Below are positions 19,797-28,627 of a DNA stretch of 64,000 nt, one piece after another. The translations under genes and the position numbers were made by a program. Each line of letters begins with the position of its first letter. Position 1 is the first letter of the stretch. The DNA is from Streptomyces sp. NBC_01304. Its GTDB lineage: Bacteria; Actinomycetota; Actinomycetes; Streptomycetales; Streptomycetaceae. A model generated the notes under the pieces. The model ran no database searches and was not told the origin of the DNA. It was given only the letters and a program-made list of their open reading frames with translations. The stretch lies in contig NZ_CP109055.1 of NCBI RefSeq assembly GCF_035975855.1, positions 4,588,001-4,652,000 on the forward strand, in the 5' to 3' direction.

Positions 19797-20540
19797 ATGC
19801 GTACGGTACGGAGGCTGGCCGCGCTGGTCAGTGCGTCGGTGGTGGGGGCCGTCCTGACGCTGGCGGGGGCTTCGACGGCGGTGGCCGGTGGGCCGACCAG
19901 TGTGCTGGTGACCTCACCGGAGAGCGGCGAGGCCGGGGCCGTCTACTCCACCGCGAAGGAGTACCGGCAGCTGGGCGAGCTCCTCGGTGATCCGTCCGGG
20001 GGCAGGACCACGACACCGCCGAACCTGAACGAAGTGATGTACGGCGGACGGCAGATCAACGTCACGTGGATGGCGCACGACATCTCGCCCTGGCGGTACG
20101 ACCAGGTGTACCCGGACGTCGGCGCCAAGAAGGGCATCACGTGGATACACACCTCCACCGACGCGGACAAACCGGGTGTGGGCATCTGGCACAAGGCCGA
20201 GGAGCCGGCGAAGTTGCGGGCTCTGCTGAAGGGCCTCGGGGTGATGGGCAAGATCGGTGACAAGGGCAGCGGCATCCGGCCCTCCGATCCGACGGCGGGT
20301 GCCGGCGCCGACGAGGAGCCCGCCGCTCCCGCTCAGGGGGAGCCCAAGTCCGCGGTGGCGGCCCTGCCGTCCGACGACTCCACCGGCTGGTGGTGGGCCG
20401 TACCGGGCCTGGTCGCGGGGGCCGCGTTGGCACTGGCGATACGTCCATTTGCCGCTCGGCAACTGCCCGAGCCCCTGAGCCGGTTGATGAGGCGGGAGCG
20501 CCATGGACCCGGTCCCCGGCAGGAGTTGATCGACTCATGA
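19797..20540 (+). CDS. Secreted, membrane-anchored protein of unknown function (paralogue 1)
   Basis: 247 aa from ATG 19797. Signal peptide about 1-30 (LVSASVVGAVLTLAGASTAVA), an extracellular domain with YGGRQINVTWMAHDISPWRYD and ITWIHTS, a Pro/Ala/Glu linker and a C-terminal helix GWWWAVPGLVAGAALALA followed by a basic tail. It belongs to the sigma/anti-sigma operon (98 bp after the anti-sigma gene) and its stop overlaps the next start (ATGA). The following gene has the same plan, including a Trp-Trp-Trp entry to the last helix. No known family recognised. Confidence 0.75.
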   Translation: MRTVRRLAALVSASVVGAVLTLAGASTAVAGGPTSVLVTSPESGEAGAVYSTAKEYRQLGELLGDPSGGRTTTPPNLNEVMYGGRQINVTWMAHDISPWRYDQVYPDVGAKKGITWIHTSTDADKPGVGIWHKAEEPAKLRALLKGLGVMGKIGDKGSGIRPSDPTAGAGADEEPAAPAQGEPKSAVAALPSDDSTGWWWAVPGLVAGAALALAIRPFAARQLPEPLSRLMRRERHGPGPRQELIDS

Positions 20541-21232
20541 GGCGGCTGCTGCGCAATCTCACCTTCGCCCGGGTCCTGCTGGCCGCCCTCGCTCTGGGGG
20601 CACCGACCGCCTCGGCGAAGATACTGCCGAGCGTGGTCCTGGATTCCGCCGCGACCGACACCACGGTGATCCTGCGGGAGAGCGATCCTGACCTGGAGCG
20701 GCTGAACGAGCTGCTGCCGCCCTGGCCGATGAACACCCATGCTCCGACCCTGGCCAAGGGCATATCGCCGGACACCGGCCGTCAGATCACGGTGCTGTGG
20801 CGCGGTGACCGTGACACCGTGGTCAGCGCCTATGCCGTGCTGCCCGACTACCTGGGCTCGGCCTGGGTGCGCGCATCGGCGCATCTGCTGGTCAGTTCCG
20901 GCATGGCCGCCCGGAGGGACGGCGACGACTGGCAGAAGGCGAAGCCGGGGCTGCTGCCGTTGCTCGAACGGCACGGGCTGTACGACCCGTCGGCACAGTC
21001 GGCATCGGAGGCCGGGCGGGAGACCGGCGCGGCGGCCGGGGCCAAGGCCGCGCAGGTCTCCGCCGGGGACAACTGGTGGTGGGCCGGGCCCGGCCTCGCC
21101 GTCGGACTGCTGATCGGCGCGGTCGGGGCCCGGCTGATACGGCGGGCCGGCCGGGAGAGCCCGGCCGGTGCCGCCGCGGGAGGGCCCGCAGGTGGGCCGC
21201 CCGGGGATCAGCTCAGGTCGATACCCGGGTAG
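20537..21232 (+). CDS. Secreted, membrane-anchored protein of unknown function (paralogue 2)
   Basis: 231 aa. Signal peptide about 1-27 ([14 protein letters not shown]), an extracellular domain with [21 protein letters not shown], and a C-terminal anchor [20 protein letters not shown] with an Arg/Gly/Pro tail. The pattern GRQI-V-W in the ectodomain and the WWW helix are shared with the preceding gene, so the two are probably an old tandem duplication. Likely a target or modulator of the ECF sigma system. The 3' end overlaps glyA tail-to-tail by 25 bp. Confidence 0.75.
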   Translation: MRRLLRNLTFARVLLAALALGAPTASAKILPSVVLDSAATDTTVILRESDPDLERLNELLPPWPMNTHAPTLAKGISPDTGRQITVLWRGDRDTVVSAYAVLPDYLGSAWVRASAHLLVSSGMAARRDGDDWQKAKPGLLPLLERHGLYDPSAQSASEAGRETGAAAGAKAAQVSAGDNWWWAGPGLAVGLLIGAVGARLIRRAGRESPAGAAAGGPAGGPPGDQLRSIPG

Positions 21233-22713
21233 AGCGGGAAGCCGGCGAGGAGGTCGGTGGCCCGCTGGGCGATCTCGTCCGAGGTCTTCTGCTCGAGGAT
21301 GTGCTGCGCCTTGGAGGGGGCGCCCTTGCTGGTCGTGCCCGGCTGGGTGGCCGAGAGCACCGTGTCGATCAGGCCAGCGATCTCATCCATCTCGGCCGCG
21401 CCCAGGCCGCGGGTGGTGAGGGCCGGGGTGCCGATGCGGATGCCGGAGGTGTACCAGGCGCCGTTGGGGTCGGCCGGGATGGCGTTGCGGTTGGTGACGA
21501 CGCCCGAGTCGAGCAGGGCGGCCTCGGCCTGGCGGCCGGTGAGGCCGTAGGAGGAGGCGACGTCGATCAGATTGAGGTGGTTGTCCGAGCCGCCGGTGAC
21601 GAGCGTGGCACCGCGGCGCATCAGGCCCTCGGCGAGGGCGCGGGAGTTGTCCACCACACGCTGGGCGTAGTCCTGGAAGGAGGGCTGACGGGCCTCGGCG
21701 AGGGCCACGGCCTTGGCCGCCATGACATGCGGAAGGGGGCCGCCGAGCACCATCGGGCAGCCGCGGTCGACCTGGTCCTTGAGGGAGTCGTCGCACAGGA
21801 CCATGCCGCCCCGCGGGCCGCGCAGCGACTTGTGGGTGGTGGTCGTGACGATCTGGGCGTGCGGCACCGGGTCGAAGTCGCCGGTCAACACCTTGCCGGC
21901 GACGAGGCCCGCGAAGTGCGCCATGTCCACCATCAGGGTCGCGCCCACCTCGTCGGCGATCTCCCGCATGATGCGGAAGTTCACCAGGCGGGGGTAGGCG
22001 GAGTAGCCGGCGACGATGATCAGGGGCTTGAACTCGCGGGCGGTCGCGCGCAGCGCCTCGTAGTCGAGGAGCCCGGTCGTCGGGTCGGTGCCGTAGCTGC
22101 GCTGGTCGAACATCTTGCCCGAGATGTTCGGGCGGAAGCCGTGGGTGAGGTGGCCGCCGGCGTCCAGGGACATGCCGAGCATGCGCTGGTTGCCGAAGGC
22201 CTGGCGGAGTTCGGCCCAGTCGGCGTCGGAGAGGTCGTTGACCTGGCGGGCGCCGAAGCGCTCCAGGGCCGGGACCTCCACCCGGGCGCCGAGCACGGCC
22301 CAGAAGGCGACGAGGTTGGCGTCGATGCCGGAGTGCGGCTGGGCGTAGGCGTGCCGGGCGCCGAAGAGTTCGCGGGCGTGCTCGGCGGCGAGGGACTCGA
22401 CGGTGTCGACGTTGCGGCAGCCTGCGTAGAAGCGGCGGCCGATGGTGCCCTCGGCGTACTTGTCGCTGAACCAGTTGCCCATGGCGAGCAGGGTGGCCGG
22501 GGAGGCGTAGTTCTCGCTGGCGATCAGCTTGAGCATCTCGCGCTGGTCGGCGAGCTCCTGGCCGATGGCGTCGGCGACACGGGGCTCGACGGTGCGGATC
22601 ACGTCGAGGGCGCTGCGGAAGGCGGTGCACGCGGTGGCGGCCACGGCCTCGGCGGACGCGCCGGAAGCAGAGGCGGACGCGGACGCGGTGGCAGGGTCGG
22701 GCGCAGGGGACAT
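21208..22713 (-). CDS. glyA: Serine hydroxymethyltransferase
   Basis: 501 aa from ATG 22713 with GGAGGT upstream. PLP-dependent fold: [13 protein letters not shown], the PLP-Lys loop [15 protein letters not shown], and [13 protein letters not shown] near the C-terminus. It interconverts serine plus tetrahydrofolate with glycine plus 5,10-methylene-THF, feeding purine synthesis. The N-terminus has an Ala/Ser low-complexity stretch ([11 protein letters not shown]). Longer than the usual 420-430 aa; several actinobacterial versions share this extended form. A ZTP riboswitch precedes it, which ties expression to 10-formyl-THF shortage. Confidence 0.95.
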   Translation of the reverse strand: MSPAPDPATASASASASGASAEAVAATACTAFRSALDVIRTVEPRVADAIGQELADQREMLKLIASENYASPATLLAMGNWFSDKYAEGTIGRRFYAGCRNVDTVESLAAEHARELFGARHAYAQPHSGIDANLVAFWAVLGARVEVPALERFGARQVNDLSDADWAELRQAFGNQRMLGMSLDAGGHLTHGFRPNISGKMFDQRSYGTDPTTGLLDYEALRATAREFKPLIIVAGYSAYPRLVNFRIMREIADEVGATLMVDMAHFAGLVAGKVLTGDFDPVPHAQIVTTTTHKSLRGPRGGMVLCDDSLKDQVDRGCPMVLGGPLPHVMAAKAVALAEARQPSFQDYAQRVVDNSRALAEGLMRRGATLVTGGSDNHLNLIDVASSYGLTGRQAEAALLDSGVVTNRNAIPADPNGAWYTSGIRIGTPALTTRGLGAAEMDEIAGLIDTVLSATQPGTTSKGAPSKAQHILEQKTSDEIAQRATDLLAGFPLYPGIDLS

Positions 22714-22752
22714 CAGGGACCTCCGGACGATTCGTTCACGGTCGTTCTCGGT

Positions 22753-22832
22753 TCGGCCCAGGCGCACGGCACACAGTTCACGAGCCGCTCCCCGATGGTT
22801 GATCCCATCTCAGCGCGCCAGTCACGGCCCTG
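22753..22832 (-). promoter_or_regulatory. ZTP (pfl) riboswitch in the glyA leader
   Basis: Read on the minus strand. P1 GGGCCG pairs with CGGCTC around the conserved CGTGACTGGCG; the P2 hairpin is GATGG-GATCAA-CCATC; this is followed by the near-invariant CGGGGAGCGG. A short linker leads to the second half, GCCGTGCGCCTGGGCC, with the CGCCTGGGC ligand pocket. These are the hallmarks of the ZTP aptamer, which senses the purine intermediate AICAR-triphosphate and switches on folate one-carbon genes such as glyA and purH. It lies 40 bp before the glyA start, so control of translation initiation is plausible. Confidence 0.9.
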
Positions 22833-22942
22833 CCGTCACCTTACCTTCGGTGGTGCCGGGCGAGGTTTCCTCGTCCAGCATCCGAGCGACGATAGAAAGG
22901 GGCCCCACCAAGGCCCCCCACCGCAGAATGAACGGAGATCCC

Positions 22943-24190
22943 GTGACCATGACGTCTGCAACATCTCCCGCCGGTCAGCCCTCGCCGACGGAAGGTGCGA
23001 TTCGATCGGCGGAGGCGCACAGCGCGCACAACTACCACCCGCTGCCGGTCGTCGTCGCCACGGCCGAAGGTGCGTGGATGACGGATGTGGAGGGGCGGCG
23101 CTACCTCGACATGCTCGCCGGGTACTCGGCGCTCAACTTCGGCCACGGCAACCGGCGGTTGATCGACGCCGCCAAGGCGCAGCTGGAGCGGGTGACGCTG
23201 ACCTCGCGGGCGTTCCACCACGACCGGTTCGCCGACTTCTGCACGGAGCTCGCCGAGCTGTGCGGCATGGAGATGGTGCTGCCGATGAACACCGGGGCGG
23301 AGGCGGTGGAGACGGCGGTCAAGACGGCCCGGAAGTGGGGGTACCGGGTCAAGGGAGTGCCGGACGGCGCGGCGAAGATCGTGGTCGCGGCGGACAACTT
23401 CCACGGCCGTACGACGACCATCGTGAGCTTCTCCACCGATGCCGAAGCGCGGGCGGACTTCGGGCCGTACACACCGGGGTTCGAGATCGTGCCGTACGGC
23501 GATGTGGACGCGCTGCGGGCGGCGGTGGACGACAACACGGTGGCCGTGCTGATGGAGCCGATCCAGGGCGAGGCCGGGGTGCTCGTGCCGCCGCCGGGGT
23601 ATCTCGGCGCCGTGCGGGAGCTGACGCGCGAGCGGAATGTGCTGTTCATCGCGGACGAGATCCAGTCGGGGCTCGGGCGCACGGGCAGGACGTTCGCGTG
23701 CGAGCACGAGGACGTCGTGCCGGACATGTATGTGCTCGGCAAGGCGCTCGGCGGTGGGGTCGTGCCGGTGTCGGCGGTGGTCTCGTCGTCGGCGGTGCTC
23801 GGGGTGTACCGGCCCGGGGAGCACGGCTCGACCTTCGGTGGTAATCCCCTCGCGTGCGCCGTCGCGCTCGAGGTCATCGCGATGCTGAAGACCGGCGAAT
23901 ACCAGCAGCGGGCAACGGAGTTGGGTGAGCATCTGCACCATGAGCTGGGGCTGCTCGTCGCGGACGACTCGGGGCCGGTGCGCGCCGTGCGTGGGCGCGG
24001 GCTGTGGGCGGGCGTCGACATCGACCCGGCGTACGGCACCGGGCGGGAGATCTCCGAGAAGCTGATGGACCGCGGGGTGTTGGTGAAGGACACCCATGGC
24101 TCGACGATCCGGATCGCGCCGCCACTCGTGATCAGCAAGGAGGATCTGGACTGGGGGCTCGATCAGCTCCGGGCCGTCCTGACCCCCTGA
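22943..24190 (+). CDS. rocD: Ornithine--oxo-acid transaminase
   Basis: 415 aa from GTG 22943 (GGAG 5 nt upstream; ATG 22949 is the alternative). Class III aminotransferase: GYSALNFGHGN, PMNTGAEAVETAVKTARKW, DEIQSGLGRTG and the PLP-Lys loop LGKALGGGVVPVSAV, ending with RIAPPLVISKEDLDW. It converts ornithine and 2-oxoglutarate to glutamate semialdehyde in arginine breakdown. Divergent from the glyA leader. Confidence 0.93.
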   Translation: MTMTSATSPAGQPSPTEGAIRSAEAHSAHNYHPLPVVVATAEGAWMTDVEGRRYLDMLAGYSALNFGHGNRRLIDAAKAQLERVTLTSRAFHHDRFADFCTELAELCGMEMVLPMNTGAEAVETAVKTARKWGYRVKGVPDGAAKIVVAADNFHGRTTTIVSFSTDAEARADFGPYTPGFEIVPYGDVDALRAAVDDNTVAVLMEPIQGEAGVLVPPPGYLGAVRELTRERNVLFIADEIQSGLGRTGRTFACEHEDVVPDMYVLGKALGGGVVPVSAVVSSSAVLGVYRPGEHGSTFGGNPLACAVALEVIAMLKTGEYQQRATELGEHLHHELGLLVADDSGPVRAVRGRGLWAGVDIDPAYGTGREISEKLMDRGVLVKDTHGSTIRIAPPLVISKEDLDWGLDQLRAVLTP

Positions 24191-24210
24191 TCCAGGGACG
24201 TCCCAGCCCT

Positions 24211-24263
24211 CCTGCCCCCTGATCCAGGGCCACCCCGCCCCCGACCCAGGGGCAGGGGGCAGG
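24211..24263. terminator. Candidate bidirectional terminator after rocD
   Basis: CCTGCCCCCTG (24211-24221) pairs with CAGGGGGCAGG (24253-24263) around a 31-nt loop, between convergent stops at 24190 and 24271. The flanks hold two copies of CCCCCTGATCCAGGG (24183 and 24215 areas). Confidence 0.5.
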
Positions 24264-24270
24264 GGGTGTC

Positions 24271-25458
24271 CTAGAGGATCACGTGAGGCAGGAAGCGGGC
24301 GTACTCGTCCGTGATCAGGCCCGACGACTCACGGATGCCGAGCCCCGCCGCCTCGTCCTCGACGACCCAGGCGCCGAGCACCACACGGTTGCCGTCGAAG
24401 GCGGGCAGCGGGGCCAACTCCTGGTAGCAGCAGGGCTCTTCGCGCACCTCGGAGGAACGGCCCGGCTCGTGCACGGTCACGCCCGCGCCCTCGCGGCCGA
24501 GCAGCGGTTTGGCGACGTAGCCGGTGGTCATGGCGAGTTCGCGGGGGCCGTCGAGGTAGGCCGGGAGCAGGTTCGGGTGGCCGGGATAGAGCTCCCAAAG
24601 GATGGCGAGGAGGGCCTTGTTGGAGAGGAGCATCTTCCAGACGGGCTCGATCCACAGGGTGGAGCCGGTGCCGCCGCCGTTGTCGAGGGTGGCGAGGACC
24701 TGCGGGCCGAAGCGGTCGGTGGTCAGCCATTCCCAGGGATACAGCTTGAAGCAGCTGCGGATGAACCGGAGCCGCTCGTCGACGAAGCGGCCCGTCAGAC
24801 CGTCCCAGCCGATGTCCTCCACGGCGATGGCCTCGGTGTCGAGACCGGCCTGCTCGGCGGTCTCGCGCAGATAGGCGACCGTCATGAGGTCCTCGCCGAG
24901 TTCGTCGCCGGTGGAGTGCGCGAAGTAGAGCGGGCTGCCCGGCGGCAGCAGCTTGGCCTGCCCCCGCCAGGCCTCGACCAGGCGCTCGTGCAGGGAGTTC
25001 CACTGGTCGGCGCCCGGGAAGCACTCCTCCATCCAGAACCACTGCGGGCTCGCGGCCTCCACCAGGGAGGTCGGCGTATCGGCGTTGTACTCGAGCATCT
25101 TCGCCGGGCCGCCCCTGCCGTCGTAGCGAAGGTCGAACCTGCCGTACACGGACGGGAGTTCGGCACGCCGGCGCCAGGCCTCGCGGATCAAGGTGATCAG
25201 CCGCGGGTCGGTGATGCCGAGGTCGGCGAAGCGGTCGGCGGCGACGATGTGGCCGGCCGCGGCGAGGCACATCGCGTGCAGTTCCTCGACGACCTCCTCC
25301 AGGGCCTCGACCTCGGGGAGGGAGAACTCGTAGTAGGCGCTCTCGTCCCAGTAGGGGCGCAGCGAGTCGTCGGGGTGGCGGGTCAGGGGGTAGATCAGGC
25401 CCTGCTCCTCGACCACTCGCTGCCAGCCGGGGCGGGGTTCGACGGTGTGGCGTTCCAT
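24271..25458 (-). CDS. Glutathionylspermidine synthase family protein (YgiC-like)
   Basis: 395 aa from ATG 25458. ATP-grasp-type amide ligase of the GSP_synth family: YWDESAYYEFSLPEVEALEE near the N-terminus, FDLRYDGRGGPAKMLEYNADTPTSLVEA in the centre, then AKPLLGREGAG (ATP-binding) and LGAWVVEDEAAGLGIRE. The amidase half of E. coli Gsp is absent, as in YgiC/YjfC. True substrates of these stand-alone ligases are not established. Follows the small lipoprotein by 23 bp; the same pairing (YgiB-YgiC) is seen in E. coli, which supports a shared role. Confidence 0.88.
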   Translation of the reverse strand: MERHTVEPRPGWQRVVEEQGLIYPLTRHPDDSLRPYWDESAYYEFSLPEVEALEEVVEELHAMCLAAAGHIVAADRFADLGITDPRLITLIREAWRRRAELPSVYGRFDLRYDGRGGPAKMLEYNADTPTSLVEAASPQWFWMEECFPGADQWNSLHERLVEAWRGQAKLLPPGSPLYFAHSTGDELGEDLMTVAYLRETAEQAGLDTEAIAVEDIGWDGLTGRFVDERLRFIRSCFKLYPWEWLTTDRFGPQVLATLDNGGGTGSTLWIEPVWKMLLSNKALLAILWELYPGHPNLLPAYLDGPRELAMTTGYVAKPLLGREGAGVTVHEPGRSSEVREEPCCYQELAPLPAFDGNRVVLGAWVVEDEAAGLGIRESSGLITDEYARFLPHVIL

Positions 25459-25481
25459 GGCGTACGCGGTCCGGGTCCGGC

Positions 25482-25817
25482 TCAGCCGCCGCTGGAGGAC
25501 GAGCAGCCGAAGCCGCCGCGGTCCACGGAGGACTTGTTGAAACTCCCGCCGTCCACACGGCCGTTCTTGGAGCTGCCGCCGTAGTAGTAGGAGCCGCGGC
25601 CCCCGCTGTCGCACTCGTAGCTGGGCAGCTTCTTGTGCGTCACCGGGTCCACGCAGCGCTTGTCCGGCTCGGAGCCGCAGGCGCTGAGGGCCGCGGCAAG
25701 CACGCCCATGCCGCCGAGGATCACGGTGCTGGAGCGCAGCCGCCGGGGCTTGCTCGCGCTGCCTGCGCCTACTCCTGTGCCTGCTCCCGCTCCCGCTCCT
25801 GCTGCGGTCGTCGTCAT
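25482..25817 (-). CDS. Small YgiB-like lipoprotein
   Basis: 111 aa from ATG 25817. An Ala/Gly-rich N-terminus precedes a lipoprotein signal with lipobox LSAC (VLAAALSACGSEP). The mature part has RCVDPVTHKKLPSYECD, then a Gly/Ser/Tyr-rich tail (GRGSYYYGGSSKNG, SVDRGGFGCSSSSGG) ending in Cys and Ser. DPxT-x-C and the Gly/Ser tail are reminiscent of DUF1190/YgiB lipoproteins. It heads a two-gene operon with the GSP-synthase-like ligase, which might modify or depend on it. Divergent from the DMT transporter. Confidence 0.75.
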   Translation of the reverse strand: MTTTAAGAGAGAGTGVGAGSASKPRRLRSSTVILGGMGVLAAALSACGSEPDKRCVDPVTHKKLPSYECDSGGRGSYYYGGSSKNGRVDGGSFNKSSVDRGGFGCSSSSGG

Positions 25818-25976
25818 CTTTCGGCCACTCCCCCGTGGTACTTCGGCGTACGTCTGTCGTGTGCGGTGTGCCTCTGCCACGCACGTGTGTCGTGTGCGAT
25901 CGCCGAACAGCGTAGAGAAGAGCGCACGCCCGCCCGCAGGCGGATCCCCCCGCCCACCGTCAACTACAGTCGCTTT

Positions 25977-26834
25977 GTGCTCCTTGGGATGATTTGCGCG
26001 CTCGGCGCCTCGGTCTGCTTCGGTACGGCCTCCGTTCTGCAGGCGATGGCGACGCGTGCCATCGCGCCCGGCACCGGGTCCGGAGTCGACCCCGGACTGC
26101 TGGTGCGAGCCCTCAAGCAGTGGCGCTATCTGCTCGGACTCGGGTTCGACGGGCTCGGTTTCGTGCTGCAGATCGTGGCCCTCAAGTCGATTCCGATCTA
26201 CGCGGTCGGGGCGGCCCTCGCCGCGAGTCTCGCCGTGACGGCGGTGGTCGCGGCCCGGCTCCTGAACGTCCGGCTCAGCGGCGTCGAATGGGGCGCGGTC
26301 GGCGTGGTCGTCGCCGGGCTCGCCCTGCTCGGCCTCGCCTCCGGCGCGGAGGGCGAGAAGGCAGGGTCGACCGAGCTCAGATACGCCATGCTCGGCGCGG
26401 CCGTGGCCGTCCTGCTCGTCGGCGCGATCGGCGGCCGGCTGCCGGACAGGCCGCGCGCCCTGGTCCTCGGCCTCGGCGCGGGCTGCGGGTTCGGCGTGGT
26501 CGAGGTCGCCGTACGCCTCATCGACGACATGGCCCCGAAGGCACTGGTGACCAACCCGGCGACGTACGCCCTGCTGCTCGGCGGCGGCGCGGCCTTCCTG
26601 CTGCTCACCTCGGCCCTGCAGCGCGGCTCCGTCACCACCGCCACCGCGGGACTGGTGCTCGGCGAGACGATCGGCCCGGCCCTGGTGGGCGTCGTATGGC
26701 TGGGCGACCGGACGCGGGACGGACTGGCGTGGCTGGCGATCCTCGGCTTCGCGGTGGCGGTGGCGGGCGCGCTGGCGCTCGCGCGGTTCGGGGAGGCGCC
26801 GGTCGAGGAACCCCATCTCCCGGACCGCACCTAG
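25977..26834 (+). CDS. DMT-family (EamA-like) membrane transporter
   Basis: 285 aa from GTG 25977, with about nine to ten transmembrane helices: GASVCFGTASVLQAMATRAI, KSIPIYAVGAALAASLAVTAV and the paired repeat SVTTATAGLVLGETIGPALVG. TACAGT at 25964-25969 is a -10-like hexamer, so the mRNA may be leaderless. Substrate unknown. Its TAG stop (26832-26834) lies within the CTAG at the left edge of the MITE-like element. Confidence 0.82.
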   Translation: MLLGMICALGASVCFGTASVLQAMATRAIAPGTGSGVDPGLLVRALKQWRYLLGLGFDGLGFVLQIVALKSIPIYAVGAALAASLAVTAVVAARLLNVRLSGVEWGAVGVVVAGLALLGLASGAEGEKAGSTELRYAMLGAAVAVLLVGAIGGRLPDRPRALVLGLGAGCGFGVVEVAVRLIDDMAPKALVTNPATYALLLGGGAAFLLLTSALQRGSVTTATAGLVLGETIGPALVGVVWLGDRTRDGLAWLAILGFAVAVAGALALARFGEAPVEEPHLPDRT

Positions 26835-27040
26835 GGCCTGTCTTCAAACTCCCGCCTGCCCCGCGACGCCGCAGTGACATCAGCTGCTGCCGCAGCGGGC
26901 GCACGCTCGCCGCACCGGGCGAAAGCCCAAGTACGTCCGGTCCATCGACGGAGCCTTCCACCCGGCACGCCGAGCGCACGCACCAGACGCCGCGGGGCCG
27001 CCCTTCGGGCGACGACGGGAGTTTGAAGACAGGCCCTAGG
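26830..27040. mobile_element. MITE-like element with perfect 25-bp terminal inverted repeats
   Basis: CCTAGGGCCTGTCTTCAAAC plus TCCCG at 26830-26854 is matched exactly by its reverse complement at 27016-27040. The 161-bp interior has no sensible ORF. The outer CTAG at each side is most simply a 4-bp target-site duplication, as made by some IS5-group transposases, leaving terminal repeats of about 21 bp (GGGCCTGTCTTCAAACTCCC). No transposase is present, so it would need help in trans. It sits between two convergent genes, and each CTAG contains the stop codon of one of them. Confidence 0.88.
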
Positions 27041-27485
27041 ACTTCGCGGTCCGCCGCACCAACGGCACCAGCACCGCCGCGACCGTGAGGTGCAGCAGGG
27101 ACAGCACCACCTTCGTGCCCGCCTCCGCCTGCGACGCGAGCGCCGGAAGCAGCGAGAGCAGGGTGACGACCGCGGCGGTCCGGGTCCAGATCGCCAAGGC
27201 CCGCCCCGGCAACCGGCGTTCGAGGAGCGCGAGCGCGCCCCAGCCGAGCAGCGAGATGCCGAGCGTGGTGGCGAGGACCGCGCCGATCCCGACGTCCATC
27301 GGATCCTTGCCCGCGCCTTGGGGCACGACCAGTTCGGCCCCGGCCGCCCGGCCGACCGCCCACACCAGTGCGGTGGCGGCGACGGCGGAACCCACGGCGA
27401 GCGCACGGTCGCGCCCGCGCCGGGCAGTGGGAGTCCCGGCTCCAACAGCGGTGGCGGCAGCGGCGGTTGAGGTCTCAGTACCCAT
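27036..27485 (-). CDS. DUF6069-like small membrane protein
   Basis: 149 aa from ATG 27485 with AGGAG upstream. Four hydrophobic helices (VGSAVAATALVWAVGRAAG, GIGAVLATTLGISLLGWGAL, VVTLLSLLPALA, LHLTVAAVLVPLV) with a short ELVVPQG loop after the first. This four-helix plan matches DUF6069 as I recall it; function unknown. Divergent from the AraC regulator across 146 bp, a likely regulatory pair. The stop codon is the complement of the CTAG at the right edge of the MITE-like element. Confidence 0.78.
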   Translation of the reverse strand: MGTETSTAAAATAVGAGTPTARRGRDRALAVGSAVAATALVWAVGRAAGAELVVPQGAGKDPMDVGIGAVLATTLGISLLGWGALALLERRLPGRALAIWTRTAAVVTLLSLLPALASQAEAGTKVVLSLLHLTVAAVLVPLVRRTAKS

Positions 27486-27631
27486 GGCGATCTCCTGGTG
27501 AAGAGGAACCGAAGTGGTCGAGAACGACCGTACGAGCCAGGAGCGAGACGTCCCATGCGTCACTGTCTCTCGTTTCTACGCGATCGTCTCGACCTGGCGC
27601 CGATCCGATACGACGGCGCTACGGTTCCCCC

Positions 27632-28597
27632 ATGGACGTCCTCAGCGATGTGATCGCCACGGTGCGTACCGGCGAGCCCCGTTCGGCCCTCGTCCAGTGG
27701 CGGGCGCCCTGGGGGCAGCGGTTCGCCGCGGGGCCCGGCGCCGGGTTCCAGGTCGTGCTGCAGGGCTCGTGCTGGCTGATCCGCCCGGACGAGGAGCCGG
27801 TCGCGCTCGGCGTCGGGGACGTGGTGTTCCTGCCGCACGGCCGGGGCCACGCGCTCGCCGACCACCCCGACACCCCGCTCGCCGAGCCGTCCTGCGACCC
27901 GCCCGGTCACGACCCGGGACAGCGCTACGAACAGCGGTACGCGGCCCCCGCCGGCGGACAGCGCACCCCTGAGGCGCCCACCACCGTCACCCTCTGCGGC
28001 GCCTACCAACTCGACCCGGAACGCGCCCACCCCCTGCTCGGCGACCTCCCCGACCTGGTGCACCTCCCGGCCAGGCTCGGCCGCCACCCCGAGATCAGGG
28101 CCGCCGTCGACCTGCTCGCCGCCGAGCTGGAACGGCCCAGGCTCGGCGCGGACGCGGTGGTGCCGGCACTGCTCGACATGCTGCTGCTGTACGTGCTGCG
28201 GGCGTGGTTCGAGGAGCGGCCGGGCGACGAGGGCGCCGAGGGCGCGGGCTGCCAGGGCTGGACCGCCGCCCTGCGCGACCCGGTCGTCAGCGCCGCCCTG
28301 CACGCCATCCACCGGGATCCCGGACTGCCTTGGACAGTGGCCAAGTTGGGCGCCGAGGCGGGCAGTTCCCGGGCGGCCTTCGCGCGCCGCTTCACCGCGT
28401 TGGTGGGCCGGCCGCCGCTCGCCTATCTGACCTGGTGGCGCATGACGTCGGCGGCCCGCCTGCTGAGCACGTCCGAGACCCGGATCGCGCTGGTGGCCGA
28501 ACGGGTCGGCTACACCTCGGAGTTCGCCTTCGCCAACGCGTTCAAGCGCGAGTACGGCACCTCTCCGGGACGCTACCGGCGGGACTCGGCGGCGTAA
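27632..28597 (+). CDS. AraC-family transcriptional regulator with cupin sensor
   Basis: 321 aa from ATG 27632. The N-terminal cupin-like sensor includes WLIRPDEEPVALGVGDVVFLPHGRGHAL; the C-terminal pair of helix-turn-helix motifs is WTVAKLGAEAGSSRAAFARRF and VAERVGYTSEFAFANAFKREY with GTSPGRYRR at the end. Cupin-AraC regulators of this shape usually control a divergent neighbour, here the small membrane protein. Inducer unknown. Confidence 0.92.
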   Translation: MDVLSDVIATVRTGEPRSALVQWRAPWGQRFAAGPGAGFQVVLQGSCWLIRPDEEPVALGVGDVVFLPHGRGHALADHPDTPLAEPSCDPPGHDPGQRYEQRYAAPAGGQRTPEAPTTVTLCGAYQLDPERAHPLLGDLPDLVHLPARLGRHPEIRAAVDLLAAELERPRLGADAVVPALLDMLLLYVLRAWFEERPGDEGAEGAGCQGWTAALRDPVVSAALHAIHRDPGLPWTVAKLGAEAGSSRAAFARRFTALVGRPPLAYLTWWRMTSAARLLSTSETRIALVAERVGYTSEFAFANAFKREYGTSPGRYRRDSAA

Positions 28598-28604
28598 CGC
28601 ACGG

Positions 28605-28624
28605 AGCCCGGCCCGCCGCCGGGA
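28605..28624. terminator. Weak hairpin between AraC and MocR genes
   Basis: CCCGGC and GCCGGG separated by five bases lie between convergent stops (28597 and 28628). Short stem, no T tract. Confidence 0.35.
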
Positions 28625-28627
28625 CGG

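Noticed and set aside
26850..27020. A gene inside the MITE-like element.
   Set aside because: The interior is too short for a transposase and no frame shows protein character.
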